A stretch of DNA of 64,000 bases, taken from Climacteris rufus (lineage: Eukaryota > Chordata > Aves > Passeriformes > Climacteridae). Each line of letters opens with the position of its first letter. Positions within the stretch are counted from its first letter, which is position 1. This document shows, piece by piece, positions 33,270-45,639 of the stretch. The DNA lies in contig VZRZ01007313.1 of NCBI GenBank assembly GCA_013398175.1, forward strand, positions 233,242-297,241, given 5' to 3'. The notes beneath the pieces were generated by a model, which did not search any database, was not told the DNA's origin, and saw nothing but the letters and a program-made list of their open reading frames with translations. Both the position numbers and the translations under genes were made by a program.

Positions 33270-33725
33270 GCGGCCGCAACAGGCGTGGGGACACCACTGC
33301 TGTGGTACAGGGACATCACCACCATGTGTATGGGGGGCATGGGGACATCACCAGGGGCATGGGGACCCCATCACTGTGGGCATGGGGTCATGGGGAGACA
33401 TCACTGTGGGCATGGGATGTTGCCACCATGGCATGGGGGGCACAGGGACACTGCTGTGGGCATGGAGATACAGCCGTGGCATGGGGCTGTTGCCACTCTG
33501 AGCATGGGGTGATGGGGACACCACCACCATGGGCACGTGGGACATGGGGATGCCACTGTGGGCATAGGCACACCACCACCATGGGCAAGTGGGACATGGG
33601 AACACTGACAAGGGGACACCACCATGGGCATGGGGACACTACCACCATGGGCAGAGGGGACCTGGGGACACTGCTGTGGGCACAGGGACACCACTGGGAG
33701 TGTGGGGACATCGTCATTGTGGGCA
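33270..33725. repeat. Imperfect minisatellite, GGCATGGGGACAC...-type units
   Basis: Variable units of about 20-35 bp built from GGCATGGGGACA and CACCACCATGG repeat across about 450 bases. Several frames on both strands stay open and give His/Met/Gly-rich peptides, but unit lengths are not multiples of three, so I do not regard it as coding. Confidence 0.85.
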
Positions 33726-36700
33726 TCAGCGTGGGGCTGTCCCCTTTTATCCGGGTGATGTGGGGAAGCTGGATGATCTATGAGGCAGTCCCTGTCGCCC
33801 ACTGTGCTCTGAAAGGATAAAAACGAGGACTTTAGGTGATGGCAGTGGGTGAGGACATCCAGGGAACATCTCCTCCCTTTTGTGCAGGTGGAAAACAGAG
33901 GGCTTGAAAAAGTTTTGAGGTTTCAGGGTGGAATTAGTTCATGCCAGGCAGCCTAATCCATCTCTGGGTGGATTAGGGGAGGAGCTGGACCAGAGCCCTC
34001 CAGAGATGCTCATTTGCTCTGTGCCTCTAGCTTTCCTTAAAACATGGAAATAATTCCACATTTAAGGCTTTTATTGGACTGATAACTTGAAGGCAGTGGT
34101 TTGGGGAGCCCAGGGTACCTGGGAAATAGAGCCCTTCCCTGTGACAGTGTGACTCCATGGGGCAGGCCAGCCTGTCCGTGGTGGTTTCCTCTGTGAATCA
34201 GTTTCCCCACCTGGAAAATATGTTTTTCTGGGGATCCCTCAGGATTCTTCCCTCATCCAGGAGGTTCACTAGGCTCTGCCAGCCATCCATGCTCCTCCAT
34301 GTGAGGCCCAGGGTGTAATCTGTACCCACATGCCACACATGCCAGCCTGTACATTTTCCATCTTTTCCCTGGGTTGCAGCCTCCTCCTTGCAAGCATTTC
34401 TGAAAGCTATCGTGCCTGTCCTTATCAGCTCTCCCACCTTGGAGTTTTCTGAGCAGAGCTGACAATATCTGGTGAGACATTTTTCCCTTGTGAGCACAAA
34501 GGAGGAGTTTTCCAGCCCTTAAGCAAGGGAAGAGGGAAAACAATAAAGAAAGGAGTCAAGGATAAAAAACACAACCCAGAAGAATGGAGAGTGGCACAAA
34601 ATTTGCTGACCTTCTCACTCTCCATGGCCTCTGGAGCAGAAGGAAAATGAGTTGGAGAGGGTTGGCTGCTTGTGGATGGCCCCAGGAGCAGGACCAGGCT
34701 GTGTGTCCTTGGGCTGACCTCTCTTTTGGAGTCTTTTGGGCAGAAACACCCTTCTGAAGAACACAGGGCGGGCATGGCCTTGGGTGATGTCCCTGGTGGG
34801 ATCTGCTGTGGGGCAAAGTCGAGTGCTTTGACAGGTTCCAGCATTCGCAATCCTTTTGGATTTGGATTGGGAGAAATACAATCCTATGTTTTGGAGAGAG
34901 TGTGTTTGGCTCTCCAGATCCCATCCTGAGGACCAGGACTAGCCTGCTCAAATGGACCTAATGCTTCTTCAACAGTGAGGAAGGACCAAGTGTTTCACTG
35001 TGGATAGGTCATCCTCCCAGTGGCTGCTCCTCCAGCTTCCTACGCCCACCAAGGACCTCTCAGTGTTGAAGAAGTCTCAGCCCTTCATGGCCAGGGAGTG
35101 TTTTGGAAGTTTTAAGAGCTCACCAGATGTGGTTTTCCCCACAGAGACACCAGCTGCCATGTCTCCCTGTGCAGGGCACTTAAGGCTTTTCTTGCTGTGA
35201 CCTAAATGTCTGTTTGTCCCCAAACCAGGTCTGCACCAGGTACCCAAACCCCTGGTGCTGCCTCCTGCACCCTTGGGGATGCTGGCATCCCTCTGGGTGT
35301 GCTGGATGTTGCTGGATTTGCTGGAGGAGGGAGGAAAAGGTGGAATGTTGGGCTTGCCCCCCTTGCCAACCCATTTGTCCTCTAGGAGATTAGTCCCTTC
35401 CCTGGCTTACAGGGGGATTTGTGGCTGCTCCATCTGCTCGAGCCCAGCGGGTCAGCGGGTGCCAGGGAGGAGCAGCCGGAGCCCGGCTGCTGTTTCTGTT
35501 CCCAGGCATCCCAGGAAAGCGTTGCACCCTTTCCTTGGAGTTTTCTGGATGGATCTCTTGGAAAGGAGCAAAAATCCCTGGAGCTAGGCAGGTGAAAATC
35601 ATTTAGAGCCAAGAGTGCTTGTTGATGGGGCTGATGAAAACCATGTGAAGCAATGGCAGGTTTTTTAATCTGCTTTTTAGGCTGGGGGAGAACCTTGAGG
35701 ATGCTCCAGGATCTCCTCTTTCAGCCAGGATAGTTCCAGGGGAGATGACTTCCCTTCAAATTCACTTGTCCTTTGGGAAAACAGGCAGGCAGGTGGGGAG
35801 GAGGGCATCTCACTGTGGGCTTTCCCACACTGCCGGGGATCTGGGGGGAAATAGGGCTGTTTGCTGGCTCACAAGTACTGTTAGAGCCAGGTTTTCCTGA
35901 GGGGAAAACTGGGAGGTGATAGGGGCGATACAGGGCTCTCCCTTCTCTTGCTCCATCGCTCCAGACTCATCACCAGGCGCCACTTGAAGGTGGTGGGTGG
36001 TGAAGAGGCTGGAGGTGAGTTAGGGAAGAGCTGGTGACAAGTGGGCTTAGAGAGCTGGATTTATAGGGACTGACTGAACTAGGTTTGTGGAAGCAATGGG
36101 AGGGGGGTGTTGCTGGGGGCTGAGGCATTGCTGTGTGCCATCCTACTCCCAGGGTGTGGGGACTGCAGGATACAGCAGCCTGTGCCCGTGCCCAGATCCC
36201 AGTCTAGAGCTGCTGCTGGCCCCGGGAATGTGCTCCTGGCTGTACTGTTGCCTTTTCATCAGGTATGGGGCTGCAAGGGACCCTGCCAGACCCACCCCCA
36301 GCTCCAAGAAAGCAGCAGTTTCTTTTCTAACATGGCAGAAGATCATGAACAGGGGAGATTTGGGCAGTGTAGATGAAATGCTGAGATGCCAACAGCATCC
36401 CCCTCCAGCTCAGCCACCCCTGCAGAGCCCAGGGGTGACTGGTTTGAGCCCCCCATCCCTGTTCTCCTTCCCTCGCTTTTTGGCCAGGAATACCGATGGA
36501 GGCTGCCAGGTGTCAGCTCGGAAATCTTTTAGCTTTACCTCGTCTCCCCAAATGGACAATGTCTCCGCTCATTAGGTACCCGCCCAGGGGGCAGATGTCA
36601 GCTCTGCTCATGGCTTTTCTCAGCTCATCTCTGCCCAGGCTCTTGACGGCTTCGGAGCGCTCAGGTCCCATCATGTCACCCGGGCTCTGCCCGCGGGGCT

Positions 36701-39649
36701 GCCCCCTCTGCCAGCCCTGCAGCACCTCCCCTCTGACCCCCACCCCGGGCCCACTGCCTACCCCTCCTCAGGAGGGGGGTTTTCAAGGATTTTTAGTTAA
36801 AAGGCTGGAAAATCACAGGCACAGGTGACACACGCACGTGTGTGTGTGTGAGCAGAGCTGGAATCCTTGCCCAGGCAGCGCCTGGGAGGAGAAGCCAGCT
36901 CTGAAGTCTGCCCTTTGAGGCTGATGCATCCCGACAGCTTGTTCACTGGGACATTAAAATCATTGCCTCTGTCTGCGTAAAACGCCCGGGCAGGCGGATG
37001 ATGGGAACGCAGGTCAGGGCAGGATCGTGCTCTGCCCTGCGCGGGGAGAACAAAGCGGATCCTGGCCAGGCGGGAGCTGATGCATCCCCAGTGGGTGGAA
37101 GTGGGGTCCTCTCCAACACAAAGGGGGCTGGCCGGCTGCGGGGACAGTGTGGGTGGAGCCGTCTCACTGACATTCCTGTCTGTAGGATGTACTGTAGATC
37201 AGGGTTTGATGGTGTGGTGGGAGAACATCCCCATCCCATTCTATCCTGATGTGTCCCATCCCTATCTCACCTCATCCTGTCCTATCCAGTCCCATCCCCA
37301 TCTCATCCCATCCCAGCCATTCCCATTCCATCCATCCCTCGCCACTGCACAGCATGTCTTCCGGAAGACCTTGAATTTTCCCTGGGATGACATCTCCAAG
37401 CATTCCATGCTCTCCATGGAGCTTGGACCTCACACAGGTGTCCCACGGTCCCAAATATGCCAAGCAAGGTTCCCGATGGGCACAAACAGCCAAGGGCTCA
37501 CTGGTGAGGGGAAACTGAAGGAGTGTTTGCAGGAGAGGCAGGATGGGTGTTGGAGCAGGCTTTGGTATTTTTGGGAAAGGGGAGTGGCATGGAGTAGGGG
37601 ATATGGGAGACCTGCTGCTATGTGAGATGGTGGGATAGGACAACCTATACTGCCTGAGCAAAAGCAGGGAGTTTTCACAGCCCCCTGAGACCGGGCATGG
37701 GACCTGCTCCCACATGGAAATACCCACCAGCTCACCTCAGAGGGTGGGCATGAGCAGGGAGCCACACTCAGACTCTTCACCTTGGCTTCCTGCCTCGTGC
37801 CTTGTGGTCAAGTCCTCTTTGGAGCAGGTTTGTCCATGTCCTTGTGTTTCCTCCTTTCCCATCCAAGACTAAATCTTGAGCCCTCTGGAATGAGGTGGCT
37901 GAGTCCTCCAGTGCAGGTGGGGGCCATCAGGCTGCAGGTGCTGCCGGGCCCCTGGATCCCTGTGGCCTCACTGGGATGAGTTAAAGGTGGTGAAATGTCA
38001 TAGTCTCCAGAGGCTGATTTTTGGGATTGGCCACATCGGTGCATTGGAATTCCTTGCATGCTCAAGTGCTTTCATCTGGGAGCAATAGGTGAGATTTTGC
38101 TGGGATACGGGCACTCTGCTGTTCAGAAATTACTCCTTCAGCATCCTGAGTGATCCTTGTGAACATCCCTGGCCAAATTTCCTGATGGGATGTAGTCCAT
38201 GAGAGCTGTCAGGTGAGGTGGCCTTGCAGGGATGGAGCCATGCTCTCCACCGTGGATTAGGAGATGGAACACTTTTGGTGGGATAAGCTTGCTGGTGTCT
38301 CTCCCAGCACCAATGCATGCTTGACTGGAGAGAACAACCAGGAAAAAAACCGTAACTGATTCCTTTGTTTATAGTGTCAGGGCAGACACGAGCTGCAGAG
38401 GCTTTGGCCAGGCTGGAGAGAGAATTTTGGAGATGATGGTGAGGGTGATAGTCCCAAGTGTTACTTGTCCATCTCATGATGCCTTTTAAGTCAATTCCTG
38501 AGTGTCTTGGACTGATTGCTGATGAGCAAGAAACTGCTGTTCCTTGTGGCAGGTCCACAGATCCACATCCACATCTGCTGGATGGCTGTGCCCAGCAGAT
38601 TCTTCTGGAAACAGCCCCATTGGAGATGTCAGAGGATGCTTAAAGCAGTCAAGATGTGCTTTGCAGTGGCTGAGGTTTCTGCTTGGAGGCTGCTTTTGGG
38701 TTACTTGAGGTTCACTCTTACCTGGGCTGGAACTGAGGCTGTCCCAGCATGGCACCAGTCCTGTGGGAGACACAGGTATGGATGTACCTGGAGGTGACCT
38801 GCACCTTAATGGCAGAGAACACCTCATGGGTGTGCACGTGGTGCCTGGTACAGCACCACGGGGTCATGGCTGGGATCTCACCTGCAGCTTGGTGGTGGAA
38901 GGGGTGGGACATAACAAGGAGCAGAGCTGCTGGGAGATGGACCAGTATTTGATTAAGAAAACTGCAAGCAAATTCCTTAATGCTGTGTTCCCTGGATGCT
39001 AAGCCTTGTCTTGGGATAAACTCAATCCTGGGATCTGGAATACCAATACAGGTCTCTTCCCCCATGAATTTGTGGGCTCTGGGTTGCTGCTTTTTGCCCA
39101 CACTGGCTCTGGGGAGAAGGACTGGGGTTTCCTTGCAACCCTTTGTCCTTCCAATATCCTAAATCCTTGCCCGAGCCCCCTTTTCATGGGTATGTTGATG
39201 AAGCTGCTGCCATGGTCAGGATTTTCCTTTCTTCTTCTCAATGCTTCAATCAGTGACCAGCAGTTTGTACTGATTGGAATAAAACAATTAGCAAGGACTC
39301 CTCTGTTCTGGGCTGATCTGCCCCTGTGCTTCCCTGCTCCCCATGTTGCCCTCAGCCACGGCAGCAGTGCCGGGAGGATATTCCTGTGGGTTCTGGGTGG
39401 GGGGGCTGACTGGGCACCTCAGAGTGCTGAGAGGTGCTGTCTTCCAGATCCTTGCCTGCCTCCTCCACTGCTGACCCCCAGCCCCACAGGATCCCTGACC
39501 TGTCCCTGCGGGTCCTCCAACGGTGAGTTGCATTTTGGGTTTTTCGTCCTCTCCAATTTTTTTTTTATTTTTGGCCAGAGTCCACAGGGCAGGATGTTAC
39601 TATTACAGCAGTTAGTGGGATTTAAAATTTATCTGGCTTGTGTAGGCTC

Positions 39650-39935
39650 TGTGCAGAGTAGGGAAGTCCCTCAGGGTCCATCCTGGGATCTGTCCTGCTT
39701 GCAGGTGACCCCAGCTGGGGATGCAGCCCCTACCTTGGGGAGAACTATAAGCTATTTGAGGGAAAAAAACATGAATTCTGAGGACAGCTGGTTGCTGAGA
39801 GAGGCTGTGCAGTCTCCATCCTTGGAAGTTTTCAACCCCCAAAGGGATAAAGCCTGGGGCAACCCACTCTGATCTCAGTGCTGATGCTGCTGTGGGCATC
39901 AGCAGGAGTGAAAACTGACCTTAGGAGGTCCCCTG
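39650..39935 (+). mobile_element. CR1 LINE 3' fragment
   Basis: The segment contains GAGAGGCTGTGCAGTCTCCA, TCCTTGGAAGTTTTCAA and GATAAAGCCTGGGGCAACCC followed by a diverged tail. These are hallmarks of an older CR1 subfamily in the plus orientation. The 5' limit is approximate. Confidence 0.75.
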
Positions 39936-40696
39936 GGCTCTCCTCCCCCTGACAGGCTCCTTCCCACGGCAGAGAAGTGCCCAGGTCAGTGGGAATGAGC
40001 AGAGGTTGCTGAGTCACCGGGAAGAGGATGGTTTTCTCTGTTAACACACAAGGTGCCCCAGCACATTAAGAGCAGCACCAAGTCCAAGCAAGGAGTGGGG
40101 TCTGCAACTCACCCCACCCTGCTGCCCAGGGAATATTTTGGGCAGTGGAGAGGTTTTCCTGCCCTCTGGCACTGGGTTTATTAGCGGCTGAGGCTGCTCC
40201 ATTGATTGTATTGACGGGTAGTGCATGCCCCAGTTAACTTATTGGGAGCAGCAGCAAAAACACAGCTGGCACCCGGCACCCATGGCAGCAAAACGTGCTG
40301 GGTTGTTTCCATCACGGATGGATTTCTGGAGGAAGCAGACCCCTGGCTCCTGCTTCCCCTCCGCAGCTGGACTGCTGGGCTGTGGTCACCTGGGGGGATC
40401 CAGCTGCAGTCCCAGGGACCCCCTCCTCCACAGGTTGATTTCTTGTGGTTCTTTTCCCCCCACCTCCAACCCAATCTGTTTTATTTCTCTCTGAAGTTCA
40501 CATTAAACAGCTTTGGTGTGTCTTCCCTCTATGTTGTGCCTTAACCTCTGCCATGTCCTGGTCTGCAGGCTCGTGCCGTGGACTGCTGGGCTCCCCCCCA
40601 CGCTCAGCATGCCCTTTTCTGGTGCAGCCAGACCCTCCCAGGAATCACTCTGGAGCTCAAGGCCATCCTGCAGGGTAAGGTAAGGTCCTTGCCAAA

Positions 40697-40905
40697 TCAT
40701 ACAATCCCAGAATGGTTTGGGTTGGTAGGGACCTTAAAGCTCATCTTGTTCCACTGCCCTGCCATTGGGAGGGACACCTTCCACAACCCCTGTCCAACCT
40801 GGCCTTGAACACTTGCAGGGATGGGGCAGCCACAGCTTCTCTGGGCAAATCCTGGGAGGGGTCTTTGCAGCTCCCTTAGGCTGTGGAACACCTGCAGGGA
40901 GGATG
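40697..40905 (-). mobile_element. CR1 LINE 3' fragment
   Basis: The plus strand begins AATCATACAATCCCAGAATGG, followed by TAGGGACCTTAAAGCTCATC, the CCACAACCCCTGTCCAACCT block and GGGGCAGCCACAGCTTCTCT. This is a well-preserved inverted CR1 tail of about 200 bp. Confidence 0.92.
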
Positions 40906-42154
40906 CTGGGGCCTCTCTCCTGCATCCGTGCAGGTCTCCCATCCCGGCGTCTCTGCCCTCGCCGCCTGCTTTCCGCCACGCTGGCCATTCCATTAAAACC
41001 AGCTAAAGAGCTAAGCTAGGAAGTGCATAGACGAGGTGATTTTCATCAGCCACTCTGCTTTTGTGACTAAAATAGATCTGCATTGTCCCCAGGCCATCGT
41101 GTTGTCCCAGGCATTGACTGGCACGAATGGATGGCGGGGCAACATTTTCCATTAGCAAAGAGGAGGATGCGCATCTCCAAGGGAGAAGACAGCTCCATAA
41201 AGCAGAAGTGTTGTAGTGACAGACAAATCCACTTCTCTCTTCTCCCATTCCTTTTAAAAGTGTCGCTTACTCCTGTTTTCTGCACGGAAAACACTGAGAG
41301 AGACCGGGCAGAGCAAACACCTTACATCTACAACACGATGGTGTGTCTTGGGTAAGGGGATGGAGGTTTCCCAGAGGAGCTGCGGGTGACCTAGTAGGGT
41401 GCAGCAAGGGTAGAGCTTGCCAAAAAAACTGTGAGGAGGTTTATCCATGTCCACTGGTGATGTGGTGGGTGCTGGTTGTGTCTGGTCTGAGGTTTGTGCC
41501 ATCGCTGTCTGCAGCTCTGTCTTGCTATAGGCAACCTCTTGCAAACACATCCATCTGTAGAGGGATTTTTGGGGTGGAGGGCCATGAGCTGAAGGAAGGA
41601 TGCACTTGGGGGTGCATCCCTGGAGGTCCCTGCCTCTTCCCTGCTTGCTGGCATTTCCCTGAGCATGGCAAGTCTTGGAGAAGGGATCACCCATCGCCTA
41701 GCCCAGGAAAACTGGGACGTGTTATTCCTGGGGCAGCTGACCAAATCCCCAAACTGTCCAGCCAGTGCATTTTATTCTCTGGCTTTAGAGAAGACACTCT
41801 TCTGCAATAATTGGTCCCTAAGGCTTCATTTGGGTGAACATCACGACATCCCACAACTCCCACCTCCCTGCCTCCAGGAATGTCTCTGATGTAGTTTTTC
41901 TGCCTTCTCCCACTCTCTGTCCAACATCCCATCCCTTCTCCCAAGCCTGTGTTCCAGCCCTTCTCCCATATCCAACACACAGGAGGGGAGCCCAGTGCCT
42001 GGCTCTGTCCAAGCCCTCCTCAAGGCTGTGTCTTGGACCTCTTGCCCTATGGGATTTCATCTTTAGAACTCAAGACTGATCCTGTGTGTGTGGTGCCATG
42101 ACTTTTTAATAGAAAAAATACAGGTGGGAGAGACACCTGGAAGAGCACAAGGTA

Positions 42155-42240
42155 GGAGTCTGGGGGTTGTCCTGTGCAGGGCCAGGAGTTGGACTTGATG
42201 ATCTTGTGGATCCTGCTTAGGATATTCTGGAACTCTGATT
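42155..42240 (+). mobile_element. CR1 LINE 3' fragment
   Basis: CAGGAGTTGGACTTGATGAT, then CTTGTGGATCC and AGGATATTCTGGAACTCTGA, match the terminal part of a CR1 in the plus orientation. Confidence 0.8.
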
Positions 42241-43352
42241 TTGGAGACCACTTTACACAGAAAAAACTTCCGCTGCTCCATTTCCCATCCAGGTGATAGG
42301 ATGGGTGGTCACTGCTGGTGCTGGAAACTGGAGATTCTGTGAGGTTGGCCAGGTGCTGGGGTGGGAATTGCCCATTCCAGCAAGGGAAAAGGCTGTGACA
42401 GGTGACTCCAAGGTGGTGATGAGAATGAGCCTGCCAGTGGCAAACTATTTCCCAGTTTGACCCTTCTGCTCAATCTGAACTTGAAGGTGAACGAGCAAAG
42501 CTCACCCATCGATCCGGGATGGGCTGTTGAGTGCCATGCCCTGCGGAGAGCTCGGCCCCCAGCGCCAGCTCCCTCTCTCCCCCTTTTTTTCCCTGCCTCC
42601 CCTTCACGCCTTTCCAAAGCCATCAGTCAGAGCGTAGCACCCCAGGCCGCCGACCTTGCTGGGGGCCAGGGGGACAACATATAGGTCCCTGCAGAGAGCT
42701 GTCCCTCTGTCTGATGGGCTGCTCCCAGCTGCCACCGCCGCCTCTGCGCTGCCGGTAAGCCTGGCATCCACCTGCCATCAGCTCGGGGGTGTGGGGAGGC
42801 ACAGCACAAGGCAAAGGGGTCAGCACCCCTTGGGCCAGGAGCCACATTTTTCATAAGTAGCGATGTTATCTGCCGAGCTGTGTGCTGGTTCTCCTGATTT
42901 AGGGGCTCTGGTGTCTTCATGTGGGCAAAATGCAACTTGAAGCATCTCTCTGCTGCTCCTAATCTTTAGCTGAAATGCCACATAAACTGGCAAAGTGTAT
43001 TTTTTTTGACCCGTTGGGAAACCAAACATCATTTGAGGTTGGAAACTTAGAACTTGTCTTAGCTAATATGTAAAAAAGTTGGGTTTTGGGGGGAACGAAG
43101 ATGATGCACCTTCCCTTCACATCTTCTATGCTTTAGCCACAGATTTTTTTTCCCCGCAGCTGAAAATAACAAACCATTTTAATCTAAGTATTGCTGGTTC
43201 TGATCTTTTAATCCAGCTTGCTTTCTATCGGCACAGCGGCCTGAAATGATTTATCCGCCTGCCTGTCTATTATATAATTATTGGGAAGATTACTGGGGAG
43301 CCAGCTTTAGCTTCGCTGGGGAAGGAGGAGGGGGCTGGAAGGTGGGGGGGGC

Positions 43353-43470
43353 TTCATGGAGTCATAGAACCCTGGAATGTTTTGGGTGGGAAGGGACCTC
43401 AAAGCTCCTCTTGTTCTAACCCCCTGCCGTGGGCAGGGACACCTTCCACTTGGCCATGTTGCTCAGGTTT
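43353..43470 (-). mobile_element. CR1 LINE 3' fragment
   Basis: The plus strand reads GAGTCATAGAACCCTGGAAT, then AAGGGACCTCAAAGCTCCTC and CCGTGGGCAGGGACACCTTC. This is an inverted CR1 tail. Confidence 0.9.
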
Positions 43471-45049
43471 CTTCTTTCCCGTTGCACTTTGGCCATGGGA
43501 GGAGGAAGCAGTGAGCTGGGTGCTTTGGGCTGTGTCCATAGTTTGCATTTGAGTGTGGAGAGTTTCTCCCTCAATGTATATTTGTTGGAATTGAATGTCC
43601 TGTGGTCTGGCTGGTAGCTGGAAGGGTGTGACCATCTGAGCTGGAGAGGATTTGGGTGAAACCCTGCCCTCCTCTGCACTCTTCGGGGCGTTTTATAGCT
43701 GTGCTTGTGGTTTTGGGAACAGTATGGTGAAACTGTCTGGCTGTGGGAAGAACCTGGAATCAGGGACTGTGCTCCTGATGCTTCCCACCCCTGTGCAGAG
43801 CCATGGAAGGGGAACCAGCGAGGAAGAAGCAGCAGCTGGGACATGGTGGTGGTGCCAGGAAGGGCTGGAGGTGGTCATGGCTGTTTCACCAAAGCCCAAG
43901 CTCAGCTGGTTCTCCAAGGAGCCTTAGGTGTCACCCCTGGATAAGAAGGGCTTGAGCCCTTGGATGATGTGGTGTCTGGGGACAGCTGCTCGGCAGAAGT
44001 GACACCCAAGGGCAGATGCTGGAGGTAGACTCAGCTGGAGCTTTCCCTCAGCAGGGGAGATGAACAGGTGTATCCCTGGAGTGGAAAGATGGCACAGCCA
44101 AGGGTTGGCACAGCAAAGGTGGAGACTTGGGTTGCCATAAAAATGCAGCTTCTCACTGGCGCGACCTGTGGGGTTGCACTTTGGTGGTCAAAACACAAGG
44201 ATGTCTGAGGCTCCAAAAATTCCTTTTCTCTTTCCTAAATTGAATGTCTGGACACCAGTGGGATGGTACCTGCCCTGATTACGGAGGGAAGGACAGGAGA
44301 TGTGCTTGTCCTATGGACCATGGCTAGCTGGGATGTGGTGTCTCAGAGCTGGGACAGGGGAGACCCCCCAGCACCAGTCAAAATCAGATCCTGGGAGCAA
44401 TGGTTTGGCTCTCCTTGTTCCACAGGCTTTCAGGGACCTTTTTGGGGTTCCCAGAATTGTGCTGCAATTTGGGCTTGGTGAGTCTGTGTGGGAGGACATT
44501 GAAACACCCTTTAAGCCCAGAGTGGCCATGGGGCAATGGGAGCGGGTGATGCCCACCCAGAGTGTGCCACACTCCCTCCACTGCTCTGCTTCCTGGAAAG
44601 CTGTTTCAGCAGCCCCCCTGCCTCCAGAGGAGGAGACTTGTCATCTCTTGGAGCAGTTGTTTGGTGTGTCAGCTGGGAGGGCAGCTGAGGAGGGGTCAGG
44701 AGCAACATGAGGGCACAAGATCATCTGGTTTGGGCGATGGAGCAGTTGTAACACATCCCCTTCCTCCAGGGAGCCAGCTGAACTCTGGGAGGTGCAGGCA
44801 GGGCTTCAGCCTGGTCCTTCCCACTGTGCTGCTGCCTCTGAGACAGAGGGTTTTAGCACAGCCCTCCTGTCCCTTCCGGAGGCTTCATCCCTGCACTGGG
44901 TGAGCAGGCACCCTATCAAACATGCCCAAATTTCCCAGGCAGTGCACCGGGGCTCCTCTTGTGCCAAGCTCCTTTCTCCTTCATGTTGGAAGCATTGGCT
45001 GGTTCGCCCTCATTGCCTCAAGGCATCCAGATTTGCTCAGTGGCCTTTA

Positions 45050-45078
45050 AAAAAATAATAAAAATAAATAAATAAATC
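45050..45078. repeat. (AATA)n-like microsatellite
   Basis: A short A/T run is made of AATAA and AAATA units. It contains AATAAA words but no associated gene was found. Confidence 0.75.
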
Positions 45079-45639
45079 AAAGCCCATGAAATGACAAGAA
45101 CATCAGCAGTGGGTGCATCCCCCTTTCCAGCAAACCCAGGGATTTGGGAGAAAATAGGTCACGTGCTCTTCATCCCGTGCCACGTGGTGGATCTCCCAGG
45201 GCCAATGAGGTTGGGAGCCCTTCTGCGCCGAACAGCGGAATAAAAAAAAAAAAAATCACTGGGATTTTTTTCCCCCCTGTAGCATTTTTCATCCCTTCCA
45301 AACGTGAAAAGACTGGCCATCTGTCTGGATCCCCCTCTCACCAAATCAGCACGAAAGCGGCTCTTTGGGAAAGGTAAGGAGATTTAAGAGATTGTCTTGG
45401 TGGAAGACCACCCGCCGCGGGCAACTTTTCCTACCAGTGTAAGTCAGGGAAGAATCCTGGAATGAGTCGGGTCCGGGGCTCTCGTATGGGTTGGAAGAGC
45501 TTTGAATGCTTAGGAGCAGTTTTAAGTGAATCTCTTGTAGGGGAAATTTAAGTCTGTGACAGAGTGAGGTGGGATTATGGGAGACATCGGGGCGCGAGCA
45601 ACGGGATTCCCTTAAGTTAACGGCTGCTCCCCTCATCTC

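Larger units (their letters stand above)
30213..45000. other. Long stretch without recognised coding exons
   Basis: Both strands were read and no conserved protein segment was recognised. Open frames are short or cross CR1 fragments. The stretch contains several CR1 3' ends, a minisatellite at 33,270-33,725 and a perfect hairpin at 32,403-32,425. By synteny this is the interval between SLC19A1 and the PCBP3 coding exons, probably with PCBP3 5' non-coding exons and introns that cannot be seen without transcripts. Confidence 0.5.

Noticed and set aside
39006..39872. 288-residue plus-strand frame
   Set aside because: Its end lies in a CR1 fragment and the rest has no conserved segment; probably chance.
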